A stretch of DNA of 64,000 bases, taken from assembly GCA_024279255.1 (NCBI GenBank), contig JAJRRT010000016.1, forward strand, positions 1 through 64,000, written 5' to 3'. The notes under the pieces were generated by a model. It worked only from the letters and a program-made list of their open reading frames with translations. It did no database searches and was not told the origin of the DNA. Source of the DNA: Deltaproteobacteria bacterium. GTDB lineage: Bacteria > Desulfobacterota > Desulfuromonadia > Desulfuromonadales > Geopsychrobacteraceae. Below, piece by piece: positions 56,331-64,000 of this stretch (its first letter is position 1; each line of letters opens with the position of its first letter). The translations under genes and the position numbers were made by a program.

Positions 56331-57266
56331 TCAACTATGCTTTAACTCTTCGATATACTTTTCGGCCTGAGTCGCTGCAACAGCACCATCGCCGACGGCA
56401 GTCGAAACCTGCTTGAGAACATTGGTACGGCAATCTCCAGCGGCAAAAAGGCCGGGCATAGTGGTGTGAGTATTTTCGCCAGCCTTGACATAACCACTCT
56501 CATCCAGCTCGACAACTCCGTCCAGAAACTGAGTCACCGGGTTCACTCCAACGGCAACAAACATACCGACAGACTCGAGTTGACGCTGCTCTCCGGTCTT
56601 GACGTTCTTGACCTTGATTCCGGTCAAACCGGTGTTATCTGAATCTAGACCTGTAACGACCGAATCCCAGACCATTTCGATTTTTTCATTCTCAAAGACA
56701 CGATTTTGTAGAATTTTAGTAGTTCGCATCTTATCTCGACGGTGAACCATATATACTTTGCTGGCGAAACGGGTCAGAAAAACCGCTTCTTCGGCAGCCG
56801 TATCACCGGCACCAATCACGGCAATCGGTACATTGCGGAAAAACGCACCGTCGCAGGTCGCACAATAGGAGACTCCACGCCCGACCAGAGCTTCTTCGCC
56901 CTCAACCCCAAGCTTGCTCGGATTAGCTCCGGTAGCAATAATGACAGCTTTACACAGATACTCTTTACCGTCGATAGTGAGGCGTTTGTGTTTACCAAGG
57001 TCTTCAATTTTTTCGACTTCACCGGTCATGGTCTCAAGGCCAAACTCGACGCAGTGCTCCTGAAAGCGTGACATCAGTTCTGGGCCGTCAATTCCACCTG
57101 GATACCCGGGCCAGTTTTCAACCAGGGTTGCGGTCATCATCTGGCCGCCCATGATCATTTTTTCGACTTGTAAGGTCTTCAATTCGGCGCGCGAAGCATA
57201 GAGGCCAGCGGTCATACCTGCCGGTCCACCACCGATAATTATGATGTCGTATTCTTGTGCACTCAT
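56331..57266 (-). CDS. trxB: thioredoxin reductase
   Basis: 311 residues from the ATG at 57266; the longer frame to 57347 adds a hydrophobic stretch not found in the family. FAD binding is shown by IIIIGGGPAGMTAGLYASRA, the redox pair by CATCDGAFF, NADPH binding by VIGAGDTAAEEAVFL, and a final FAD segment by GLFAAGDC. It transfers electrons from NADPH to thioredoxin in the cytoplasm. No thioredoxin gene is adjacent. Confidence 0.95.
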   Translation of the reverse strand: MSAQEYDIIIIGGGPAGMTAGLYASRAELKTLQVEKMIMGGQMMTATLVENWPGYPGGIDGPELMSRFQEHCVEFGLETMTGEVEKIEDLGKHKRLTIDGKEYLCKAVIIATGANPSKLGVEGEEALVGRGVSYCATCDGAFFRNVPIAVIGAGDTAAEEAVFLTRFASKVYMVHRRDKMRTTKILQNRVFENEKIEMVWDSVVTGLDSDNTGLTGIKVKNVKTGEQRQLESVGMFVAVGVNPVTQFLDGVVELDESGYVKAGENTHTTMPGLFAAGDCRTNVLKQVSTAVGDGAVAATQAEKYIEELKHS

Positions 57267-57415
57267 CGAAATCAAAACTCCCATCAAAAGATAAAAAACA
57301 GTTGAAACTTTTACCACAGCACCCATTAAAAAGAAACCCGAGACCACGAATCCAGCTTGAGTTCATCAAGATGATACGAGTAGTATGATCGGGTCTTTTT
57401 CAAAGGAATGATGGA

Positions 57416-57760
57416 ATGTTTAAAATGACGCGCTGGTTTATCTGGGGACTCTTTTCCCTGCTGCTTTTGACGGCTCTCGATCAGGTACTAGTGCGTGTCA
57501 ACCTACCGGTTCCTGGCTATTCTGAAGTCCACGAATTCTATGTCGATTTCCGTAGCCGACTCCTCGGGTTGGCCGGCAATGACCCGGTGGCGCGAATGAT
57601 TGCGACCAACAAAAAATCTCCAAATACTTTCACAGCGGCCCCGACAGCAAAAACGCCTCGCTACCTTTATGTCGATGGTAGCGGCTCCCTGCAGTTTGTC
57701 GACAGTCTGGATGAAGTCCCCTTACAATACCGCCGTGATGCCCAACCGTTATCGGAATGA
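57416..57760 (+). CDS. small membrane-anchored protein of unknown function
   Basis: 114 residues after AAAGGAATGATGGA and ATG. One N-terminal membrane helix (FIWGLFSLLLLTALDQVLV) leads into a short domain with VPGYSEVHEFYVDFRSRLLG; the last part has a strand pair (PRYLYVDGSGSLQFVDSLDE). It does not resemble a known family to me. It diverges from trxB and converges on the amidase gene. Confidence 0.65.
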   Translation: MFKMTRWFIWGLFSLLLLTALDQVLVRVNLPVPGYSEVHEFYVDFRSRLLGLAGNDPVARMIATNKKSPNTFTAAPTAKTPRYLYVDGSGSLQFVDSLDEVPLQYRRDAQPLSE

Positions 57761-57798
57761 ACCGGGCTCTCGATATTAAACACGCCCAGGACCAACAA

Positions 57799-58584
57799 TT
57801 AAGGTGTCCCGTAAATATCAGCGCGCCGGTCTCCGAGGGTGTCGATCTGCTTGCGGTACTGCTCCATTTCGGTAAAATCAAATTCGGCAATCAGCTCGGT
57901 CTCCTCCTCCCCTGCAAAGGCTAACAGGTTCCCCAAGGGTGAAATCAGCTGGCTGTGCCCGAAAAAATCGAGCTTGCCCTGCACCCCACAACAGTTTGCC
58001 GCGACCAGAAAGAGTTGATTCTCAATGGCTCGGGCACGCAGCAGGGCATTCCAATGCTCCTGGCGCGGCTTTGGCCATTCGGCCGGCAAACAGATTATTT
58101 CGGCACCTTCGAGCGCCAGTTTGCGGAAGAGTTCGGGGAAACGCAGATCGTAGCAGATGGCTATTCCCAACCGTCCGAGCGAAGTTTCCGCCACTAGAGT
58201 CCTATCCCCGGCGGCCAAAAAACGATCTTCCAGCATGGTCGAGAATAGATGCAATTTTCTATAACTCGCGACGATCTCTCCCTGGTCGATGACGTAGGCG
58301 GTATTATAAATACGGCCCGCTTCAGACTCAGGAAGGCTGCCGACACTGACCAGCCCGGTCTCGCGACAAACCTGCTGCCAGCGCTCCAGAACCTCCGGGG
58401 TTCGTTGCGCTAGATCTGCCAGATTGCGGTAATCGTAACCACAACTCCACATCTCAGGCAGTACGGCTAATTGTGCGCCTTGAGCGGCAACACGACGCAT
58501 AGCGGCAAAACCTTTTTCAAGGTTTGCATTGATATTCCCAACTGAAAGGTTAAACTGAACAGCAGAAACAGAAAGCTTCTTCAA
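57799..58584 (-). CDS. carbon-nitrogen hydrolase (nitrilase superfamily, omega-amidase-like)
   Basis: 261 residues from the TTG at 58584 after AAAGGGGTCATATT; the upstream frame is Cys/Phe-rich and not family-like. The catalytic triad is visible: Glu in AVLPEMWSCGYDY, Lys in YRKLHLFSTM and Cys in GIAICYDLRFPELFR. The size and the LHLFS and YDLRFPE segments fit the omega-amidase/YafV branch, which removes ammonia from alpha-keto acid amides such as alpha-ketoglutaramate. The exact substrate cannot be read from sequence. Confidence 0.85.
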   Translation of the reverse strand: MKKLSVSAVQFNLSVGNINANLEKGFAAMRRVAAQGAQLAVLPEMWSCGYDYRNLADLAQRTPEVLERWQQVCRETGLVSVGSLPESEAGRIYNTAYVIDQGEIVASYRKLHLFSTMLEDRFLAAGDRTLVAETSLGRLGIAICYDLRFPELFRKLALEGAEIICLPAEWPKPRQEHWNALLRARAIENQLFLVAANCCGVQGKLDFFGHSQLISPLGNLLAFAGEEETELIAEFDFTEMEQYRKQIDTLGDRRADIYGTP

Positions 58585-58934
58585 AATATGACCCCTTTGC
58601 GCCGAATTAATAAACAGCGTTTTATTGTTCAGCCAAAGCCAGATCCCAACAGAACAGACCTGTCTGACTGGCTTGTGACTTTCTCTCGAAAAGCAAAAAA
58701 AAACAGAAAACCGTTTGGAAGAGTTTCCCGGCATATTGACGACCGGTGTTGAGCATGATAAATCTATGCGCGTTTGTTTAACACGTAAAAAAAGCTACTC
58801 CCCTTGCATTAATCGGGGCAACTCCAGAATGGGATGATTCTGCATCGGGCAGCAGGATCGAATCAGATTCCGAGCTGAGACCCTGATCTTGACCGCCATT
58901 GAAATGTACCATGTCCTCGAATCAGAGGTGAGAG
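58585..58934. other. intergenic interval before the antiporter operon
   Basis: About 350 bases between the divergent amidase and mnhE genes. A run of A residues (58790-58796) and a short hairpin (CCCC-N10-GGGG type near 58800) are present. The ATG of mnhE follows AGAGGTGAGAG. I see no riboswitch or protein frame of note. Promoters for both directions are expected here, but no strong boxes stand out. Confidence 0.45.
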
Positions 58935-59453
58935 ATGAAGACCAGGATTGCCACTTTTTTTATCATGCTCACCTTCTGGGTGGTCATGTCGGGAATGTTC
59001 GACGGATTTCACCTGAGCCTCGGCGTCCTCTGCTGTCTGCTGGTGACGCATTTCAGCCATGACCTGCTCTTTCCTGAAACAACCGCTCAACAACAACAAC
59101 ACTGGCTGCGTGATATTGTCGGGGTCGCACTTTATCTCCCATACCTCCTGTGGCAGGTCTTGATAGCGAATCTGCAAGTCGCCTGGATCGTACTGCATCC
59201 CAATGCGCTGGAAATGATTGATCCGCATATTTTCCGTTTCTATACCAAGCTGACGCGCCCCATGTCAAAAGCAACATTTGCTCAATCAATCACCCTGACC
59301 CCGGGAACTATTACTATTAATATCTACCGTGACCCTGCGGGAGAAAAACCCGATCAGTTCGCCGTCTATGCCCTGACCAAAGAGGCTGCGGAAGCGCTGC
59401 CGGGCGAGATGGAAGAGCGCATCGCCAGAGCACTGGAGCCAGCCAATGGCTGA
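58935..59453 (+). CDS. mnhE: Mrp/Mnh antiporter subunit E
   Basis: 172 residues with two or three N-terminal membrane helices (FFIMLTFWVVMSGMFDGFHL; VALYLPYLLWQVLIANLQVA) and the family's cytoplasmic tail with SITLTPGTITINIYRD. MnhE is a small membrane subunit of the multi-subunit cation/proton antiporter. It begins the operon and overlaps mnhF by 8 bases. Confidence 0.88.
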   Translation: MKTRIATFFIMLTFWVVMSGMFDGFHLSLGVLCCLLVTHFSHDLLFPETTAQQQQHWLRDIVGVALYLPYLLWQVLIANLQVAWIVLHPNALEMIDPHIFRFYTKLTRPMSKATFAQSITLTPGTITINIYRDPAGEKPDQFAVYALTKEAAEALPGEMEERIARALEPANG

Positions 59454-59739
59454 ACATTTTATCGTCATTTCATCGATATTCCTGTTGCTAATGATGCTCC
59501 TCAGCCTGATCAGAGTTATCGGAGGACCCACCGTCCTTGACCGCATCATGGGCGGCAATGTCATCGGCACCAAAACCACGGTTCTGCTACTGCTGATCGG
59601 CATTCTTTACGACAATCTGTCGATGTTTGTTGACATCGCGGTGGCCTACGCCCTGCTGAATTTTATCGCCACCCTCGGTGCAACCCGGTTCTTTTTGCGC
59701 CGGCGCAGTGCGCTCTTCAAAGACCCGCGAAGCTGGTAG
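59446..59739 (+). CDS. mnhF: Mrp/Mnh antiporter subunit F
   Basis: 97 residues with three membrane helices. RVIGGPTVLDRIMGGNVIG followed by a hydrophobic helix is the MnhF pattern. It works with subunits E and G as the small membrane module. It overlaps mnhE and lies 15 bases before mnhG. Confidence 0.88.
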   Translation: MAEHFIVISSIFLLLMMLLSLIRVIGGPTVLDRIMGGNVIGTKTTVLLLLIGILYDNLSMFVDIAVAYALLNFIATLGATRFFLRRRSALFKDPRSW

Positions 59740-59754
59740 GAGATCACTCAGACC

Positions 59755-60075
59755 ATGACAACTGCAGCGATTATTTTTATTCTGGCCGGTCTCTTCTTCT
59801 TCTTTGTTGGAGTTGTCGGGATTCTGCGCTTTCCTGATTTCTACACACGCCTGCACGCGGCCGGTAAGTCCGACTCACTGGCTGCAGTACTGGTCATCAT
59901 TGGCGTTGCTCTGTACAACCTGCAGGAGATCAATCTCGGGAATATCCTGGTCAGTATCAAAATTATTCTGATCGCCGTCTTCATCTACGTCGCCAGCCCT
60001 ACGGCAACCCACGCCCTAACCAAAGGAGCACTGGTTGTCGGAGTCGAACCCTGGGAGAAGGAGAAGAAGAAATGA
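59755..60075 (+). CDS. mnhG: Mrp/Mnh antiporter subunit G
   Basis: 106 residues, three membrane helices. The conserved ILRFPDFYTRLHAAGKSDSL of MnhG is complete. The ATG follows AGGAGATCACTCAGACC. The last 4 bases overlap the next gene. Confidence 0.9.
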   Translation: MTTAAIIFILAGLFFFFVGVVGILRFPDFYTRLHAAGKSDSLAAVLVIIGVALYNLQEINLGNILVSIKIILIAVFIYVASPTATHALTKGALVVGVEPWEKEKKK

Positions 60076-60317
60076 TTTGGGGTATTGACCTGCTCATCCT
60101 GTTGCTTGTGGTTATCTGTGCCATAGCCACAATCACTATTAAAGACCTTCTGAGTGCCACTATCATCTTTGGAGTCTATAGCTTTCTGATGTGTCTTTTA
60201 TGGGCCGAAATGGGAGCAGTTGATGTGGCCTTCACTGAGGCAACTGTCGGTGCAGGCGTCAGTACGATTCTGTTTATCGGGACGATTTTGCATACTTCGA
60301 GAAGGAGCAAGGATTGA
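60072..60317 (+). CDS. DUF4040-type antiporter subunit (MbhD-like, MnhB N-terminal part)
   Basis: 81 residues, three membrane helices. KDLLSATIIFGVYSFLMCLL and VDVAFTEATVGAGVSTILF are the DUF4040 motifs that form the end of MnhA in some Mrp systems and a separate subunit (MbhD) in others. Here it is a separate gene, overlapping both neighbours, so the complex follows the split, Mbh-like plan. Confidence 0.82.
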   Translation: MIWGIDLLILLLVVICAIATITIKDLLSATIIFGVYSFLMCLLWAEMGAVDVAFTEATVGAGVSTILFIGTILHTSRRSKD

Positions 60318-60583
60318 AAGCTCTCGCTTTTGTTGCAACGCTAGTTACCGGAGCCATCCTGCTTTACGGCACCATGGACTTCCCAGCCTGGGGTGATCCT
60401 CAGGCACCGGCATCTGTCCACCTGTCCACTCACTACATTGAAGAGGCGGTCGCCGAGACCCATGTCCCCAATATAGTGACCGCAGTCCTCGGTGATTACC
60501 GAGGCTACGACACCATGTTTGAAACGATAGTTATCTACTGTGCTGGCTTGGCAGTCGTGAGTGTGTTGCGCAGGAGCCGTTGA
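60314..60583 (+). CDS. MbhE-like antiporter subunit
   Basis: 89 residues from a TTG after GAGAAGGAGCAAGGA. Two membrane helices flank a short loop, and the end YDTMFETIVIYCAGLAVVSV matches the YRGYDTMFE region of MbhE and of the MnhA C-terminus. It overlaps the DUF4040 gene by 4 bases and the mnhB start by 1 base. Confidence 0.75.
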   Translation: MKALAFVATLVTGAILLYGTMDFPAWGDPQAPASVHLSTHYIEEAVAETHVPNIVTAVLGDYRGYDTMFETIVIYCAGLAVVSVLRRSR

Positions 60584-61062
60584 TGAAAATTCTACAGGAA
60601 CGTATCAAACACACAAAATTTGGTGAGAGTCTGATTATTGAAACCGCCATCCGCATCATGGTGCCATTTATCCAGCTATTTGGACTCTACGTCATCGTTC
60701 ATGGGCACTACAGCCCGGGCGGCGGTTTTCAGGGAGGCGTTATCCTTGGTGCTTCCTTTATCCTGATAGGGCTTGGATATGATTTCAAAACTTCCCTCTC
60801 CCGGATGCAAGAAAAGACTAATATTATCCTCGGCAATCTCGGGGCCTTACTCTATACCGGCGTCGCAATCCTTTGCGCTTTAATGGGCGGCCTATTTCTC
60901 GATTACAGCGCTCTTGACAAGTTAATCCCTATGGGGCCAATCGAGTGGCGTTCCTTTGGCATTTTTCTGGTCGAAGTCGGGGTTGGCCTTGCAGTTATGA
61001 GCATCATGGTTTCGCTCTTCTGGGACCTCTGTTCCGGTGGTGATCTCGACGAGGGGCTCTAG
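60583..61062 (+). CDS. mnhB: Mrp/Mnh antiporter subunit B
   Basis: 159 residues. The ATG overlaps the upstream stop (TGATG). Four membrane helices and the conserved YVIVHGHYSPGGGFQGGVIL of MnhB are present, with FGIFLVEVGVGLAVMSIMV near the end. It lies 3 bases before mnhC. Confidence 0.9.
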   Translation: MKILQERIKHTKFGESLIIETAIRIMVPFIQLFGLYVIVHGHYSPGGGFQGGVILGASFILIGLGYDFKTSLSRMQEKTNIILGNLGALLYTGVAILCALMGGLFLDYSALDKLIPMGPIEWRSFGIFLVEVGVGLAVMSIMVSLFWDLCSGGDLDEGL

Positions 61063-61065
61063 GTT

Positions 61066-61455
61066 ATGGAAGATTTTATTACTCTGGTAATCGCCAAATA
61101 CAACTACTGGATCTATGTCATCTTGATGATGATAGGCTTCTACGCCATGATCGGTAAAAAGAATCTGGTCAAAAAACTACTCGGCATGAATATCTTCCAA
61201 ACCGCCATTATTCTGATGTTCGTTTCGGCTGGCGTCAAAAAAGGTGCCAGCATTCCGATTCTGGACAAGCATGAAGTGCTGACCCACGGTATCGAAGCAG
61301 CCCAGATCGTCAATCCTTTACCTCATGTGCTGATGCTGACCGCTATTGTTGTTTCGGTGAGTATCACCGGTGTCGCCTTAGCCGTTATCCTGCGCATCTA
61401 TCGCAAATACGGCACCCTCGAAGAAGACGAGATCATGGAGAAGCTTGGTCAATGA
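61066..61455 (+). CDS. mnhC: Mrp/Mnh antiporter subunit C (NuoK-like)
   Basis: 129 residues, three membrane helices. LVKKLLGMNIFQTAIILMFV and PLPHVLMLTAIVVSVSITGV are the NuoK/MnhC motifs. It overlaps mnhD by 4 bases. Confidence 0.9.
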   Translation: MEDFITLVIAKYNYWIYVILMMIGFYAMIGKKNLVKKLLGMNIFQTAIILMFVSAGVKKGASIPILDKHEVLTHGIEAAQIVNPLPHVLMLTAIVVSVSITGVALAVILRIYRKYGTLEEDEIMEKLGQ

Positions 61456-62945
61456 CAACATCCAACCTCCACATGTATGTCATGGCAGCGCCACTTATCT
61501 GTGCGCTCTTTGTTAATCTGCTCGGCCGGCGTTCACGCACCTACATCGCCCCGCTAACTCTTGGCTCGCTGCTCTTTTCAAGCGTTACGGCCTGCTTCGT
61601 CCTCGCCAACGCACTGAAAAATGGGCGTATGAGCTATACCGTTGGCAACTGGAGTCCCCCTTACGGCATTGAACTGATTATCGATCCTCTGGCGGCGCTG
61701 ATGCTATTGTTGATTTCGGTTGTTGCCCTGCTCGCAACCTGTGCGGCCCTGCCCACGGTGCAAAGAGAACATGCAGGCAAAGAGCACCTCTTCTTCACCC
61801 TCTACTTGATTTTGATCGCGGGCCTGATGGGGCTGGTGATGACCGGCGACGCCTTCAATCTTTATGTCCTGCTGGAGATCACCTCGATTACCACCTATGG
61901 CCTGATCGCCATGGGCAAGGGACGCGCGGTTCTTTCAAGTTTCAACTACATTATCATGGGTTCAATCGGTGCCTGCTTCTACCTATTAGGGATTGGCTAT
62001 ATCTACATCCTCACCGGGACCCTGAACATGGCCGATATCGCCACACGTCTGCCTCTGGTTCAAGGTGATGCGGCGGTTGCCACCGCTTTTGCATTTCTGA
62101 TCGTTGGCCTCTTTATCAAGATGGCCTTCTTTCCGCTACACGGTTGGTTGCCCCACGCTTATAGCGACGCACCTATGGGTGCCGGGGTCATGATTGCCCC
62201 CTTGATGACCAAGGTCACGATTTATCTGATGTTTCGCGTGATCTTTTCAATTTTCTCTCCTGATTATGCCTTCTATCAGCATGCCATTATCCAGAACCTG
62301 ATCATCTGGGCTGCGGCTATTTCAATCATCGCCGCCTCCCTGATGGCCTTGGCGCAACGCGATCTACGCCGTATGTTGACCTACATCATCATTGCTGAAG
62401 TCGGCTACATGGTCGGTGGTATCTGGCTGGCCAACACTCAGGGACTAACCGGTGCCCTGCTACATATCGTCAATGATGCATTAATGACTCTCTGCCTCTT
62501 TCTGGCTGCGGCAACCATTCTTTACCGCATCGGCAGCCTGCATTTCGATGACCTTAAAGGCCTCTATCAAAGAATGCCATTGACCATGCTCGCTTTTACC
62601 ATAGGGGCTTTTTCGATGATTGGGGTTCCGCCGACAGCAGGCTTTTTCAGCAAGTGGTATCTAATTCTTGGCGGAATTGAAGCTGGCCATTGGGAATATG
62701 TAGCCGCGTTGATCTTCAGCTCACTGATTAATGCCATACTCTTCTTTCGTCTGATCGAAATTGCCTATTTTGGCAATGGCGATCATGGCCATGGACACAA
62801 ACAAACATTGCCACCTACGGGCTCCGCGCCCTGGTATATGCAGGGGTCCCTGCTGGTGACAGCAGTGACGTTAATAATTATTGGCCTCGGTTCCGGCCAA
62901 CTTGTTCAGGGGGTCATTAAACTGGCCCTGCCTGCAGGCTTCTGA
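61452..62945 (+). CDS. mnhD: Mrp/Mnh antiporter subunit D (NuoN/NuoM-like)
   Basis: 497 residues with about 14 membrane helices. The ion-channel Lys/Glu residues of the proton-pumping family are visible: LYVLLEITSITTYGLIA (Glu), IKMAFFPLHGWLPHAYSDAP (Lys and His) and GFFSKWYLILGGIEAGHW. This is one of the antiporter-type channel subunits. Confidence 0.9.
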   Translation: MTTSNLHMYVMAAPLICALFVNLLGRRSRTYIAPLTLGSLLFSSVTACFVLANALKNGRMSYTVGNWSPPYGIELIIDPLAALMLLLISVVALLATCAALPTVQREHAGKEHLFFTLYLILIAGLMGLVMTGDAFNLYVLLEITSITTYGLIAMGKGRAVLSSFNYIIMGSIGACFYLLGIGYIYILTGTLNMADIATRLPLVQGDAAVATAFAFLIVGLFIKMAFFPLHGWLPHAYSDAPMGAGVMIAPLMTKVTIYLMFRVIFSIFSPDYAFYQHAIIQNLIIWAAAISIIAASLMALAQRDLRRMLTYIIIAEVGYMVGGIWLANTQGLTGALLHIVNDALMTLCLFLAAATILYRIGSLHFDDLKGLYQRMPLTMLAFTIGAFSMIGVPPTAGFFSKWYLILGGIEAGHWEYVAALIFSSLINAILFFRLIEIAYFGNGDHGHGHKQTLPPTGSAPWYMQGSLLVTAVTLIIIGLGSGQLVQGVIKLALPAGF

Positions 62946-62967
62946 CCTAACGAGGGCATCGATTGCA

Positions 62968-64000
62968 ATGATTTATCAATCCTCCATCTGGCCCCTGATG
63001 GCAGTTCTCGTCTCCCTCTGCGGAGCGATTCCCATTCTGGCCTCTGAGCGTAAACCAAACCTACGTGAAAGCTGGACCCTGCTGATCGCAGCAGCAAAAG
63101 TCGTCATTGTTGCTTCGCTTTTACCGACAGTACTCAACGGTGGTGGCTTTGTCTTTACCATTGCTGAAGTCATCCCCAACGTACCGATTCAGTTGCGCGT
63201 CGACGCCATGGGGATGTTTTTCGCCCTGGTCGCCTCGATTCTCTGGTTTTTCACCTCGCTCTACTCAATCGGCTACATGCGGGCGCTCGATGAACATGGT
63301 CAGACCCGTTACTATGCCTCTTTTGCCGTGGCGATCTCAGCGACTATCGGCGTAGCTTTTTCGGCGAACCTGCTGACCCTTTATTTATTCTATGAAGTCC
63401 TCTCACTTTCGACCTACCCGTTGGTAACACACCATCAAGATGCAGAAGCGAAAAAATCAGGACGGAAATATCTGACCTATATTCTGGGGACATCGATCGC
63501 CCTGGCTCTTCCGGCGATGCTATTGACTTACCAACTGGCAGGAACCCTGGATTTCACTTCTGGTGGAATTCTGGCCGCCAGCGGGGCCTCTCCTGCAACT
63601 CTGGGATTGATCCTGGTCCTGTTTCTATTCGGTTTTGCCAAAGCGGGATTGATGCCATTTCATGGCTGGTTGCCGGCAGCGATGGTTGCTCCGACTCCGG
63701 TCAGTTCGTTCCTGCACGGTGTTGCGGTCGTTAAGGTCGGCGTTTTTTCAATCCTGCGGGTCATATTTCATATCTTCGGTCCCGACCTCTTGTTCGACGT
63801 AAATCTGGGTGTTGTGATTACAACGATTGCATCACTCACGATTCTAGTCGCCTCACTGATAGCACTGACACAGGATAATTTAAAACGCCGCCTAGCATAT
63901 TCAACGATCGGTCAGCTCTCCTATATGATTCTGGGCGCAGGGATGTTGACTGCGGCGGGCATGACCGGAGGCCTGTTACACATCGCCATGCACGCCTTTG
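62968..64000 (+). CDS. second antiporter channel subunit (MnhD/NuoL-like), cut by window end
   Basis: 344 residues are visible and the frame is open at base 64000. It has the same family pattern as mnhD: LTLYLFYEVLSLSTYPLVTH, FAKAGLMPFHGWLPAAMVAP and LKRRLAYSTIGQLSYMILGA. Two D-type subunits in a row, plus a split B/DUF4040 arrangement, point to an Mbh/Mrp-type complex rather than a classic seven-gene Mrp. Whether a hydrogenase or dehydrogenase module follows is outside the window. Confidence 0.85.
   Translation, partial: MIYQSSIWPLMAVLVSLCGAIPILASERKPNLRESWTLLIAAAKVVIVASLLPTVLNGGGFVFTIAEVIPNVPIQLRVDAMGMFFALVASILWFFTSLYSIGYMRALDEHGQTRYYASFAVAISATIGVAFSANLLTLYLFYEVLSLSTYPLVTHHQDAEAKKSGRKYLTYILGTSIALALPAMLLTYQLAGTLDFTSGGILAASGASPATLGLILVLFLFGFAKAGLMPFHGWLPAAMVAPTPVSSFLHGVAVVKVGVFSILRVIFHIFGPDLLFDVNLGVVITTIASLTILVASLIALTQDNLKRRLAYSTIGQLSYMILGAGMLTAAGMTGGLLHIAMHAF

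Overview
The window reads as a chromosomal segment from a motile, anaerobic, Gram-negative delta-type proteobacterium. Desulfuromonadales (Geobacter, Desulfuromonas or Pelobacter relatives) is my best guess. The reasons are the density of hybrid histidine kinases and NtrC-type sigma-54 activators, c-type heme (CxxCH) motifs in a sensor kinase and in a very large exported protein, a five-subunit NAD-linked Hox hydrogenase, DGC/PAS signalling proteins and an Mrp/Mbh-type antiporter operon. This is inference from gene content; no rRNA or other marker gene is present.

Layout. 1-3.1 kb: end of a flagellar hook operon (flgE 3' end, flgN-like, flgK, flgL), followed by an IS110 relic. 3.4-18.4 kb: a signalling block. 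It holds a heme-containing hybrid kinase facing left, then a rightward run of hybrid kinase, REC-PAS kinase and NtrC-type regulator, a good sigma-54 promoter, a degenerate receiver, a methyl-accepting chemotaxis gene interrupted by one in-frame stop, a periplasmic Cache protein with a CheD-like C-terminus, a small Cys-rich protein and a receiver. 18.5-27.2 kb: an intact hoxEFUYH-hoxW operon (leftward) between two gene graveyards. Both graveyards carry 3' fragments of comM and a copy or piece of the same 83-residue protein, along with Fic, IS1380, HTH and AbiEi fragments and a HigBA toxin-antitoxin pair.

27.2-54 kb is the most unusual part: an all-leftward block of very large exported proteins and their regulators. 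It encodes a ~1757-residue beta-helix protein ending in five CxxCH motifs, a ~1417-residue paralogue with Cys/Asp repeats, and a 1365-residue thrombospondin-3-repeat protein ending in a dockerin-like domain, followed by a lipoprotein and a cohesin-like protein. With them are a STAS protein, three GGDEF proteins (one with an intact GGEEF motif, two degenerate), two paralogous NtrC-type regulators and a sensor kinase. Six leftward promoters in this block have a sigma-54 GG-N10-GC signature with a 15-bp palindrome (consensus CTSYCA-N3-TGRSAG) upstream. In four of them the palindrome is paired at 31-32 bp centre to centre and begins 76-78 bp upstream of the -24 GG. This looks like one co-regulated surface or extracellular-matrix system.

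54.1-58.6 kb: a broken IS200-type element, full-length comM, trxB, a small membrane protein and a nitrilase-family amidase. 58.9-64 kb: an Mrp/Mbh-type cation/proton antiporter operon (mnhE, F, G, split B, C, D, second D-like subunit) that runs off the window end.
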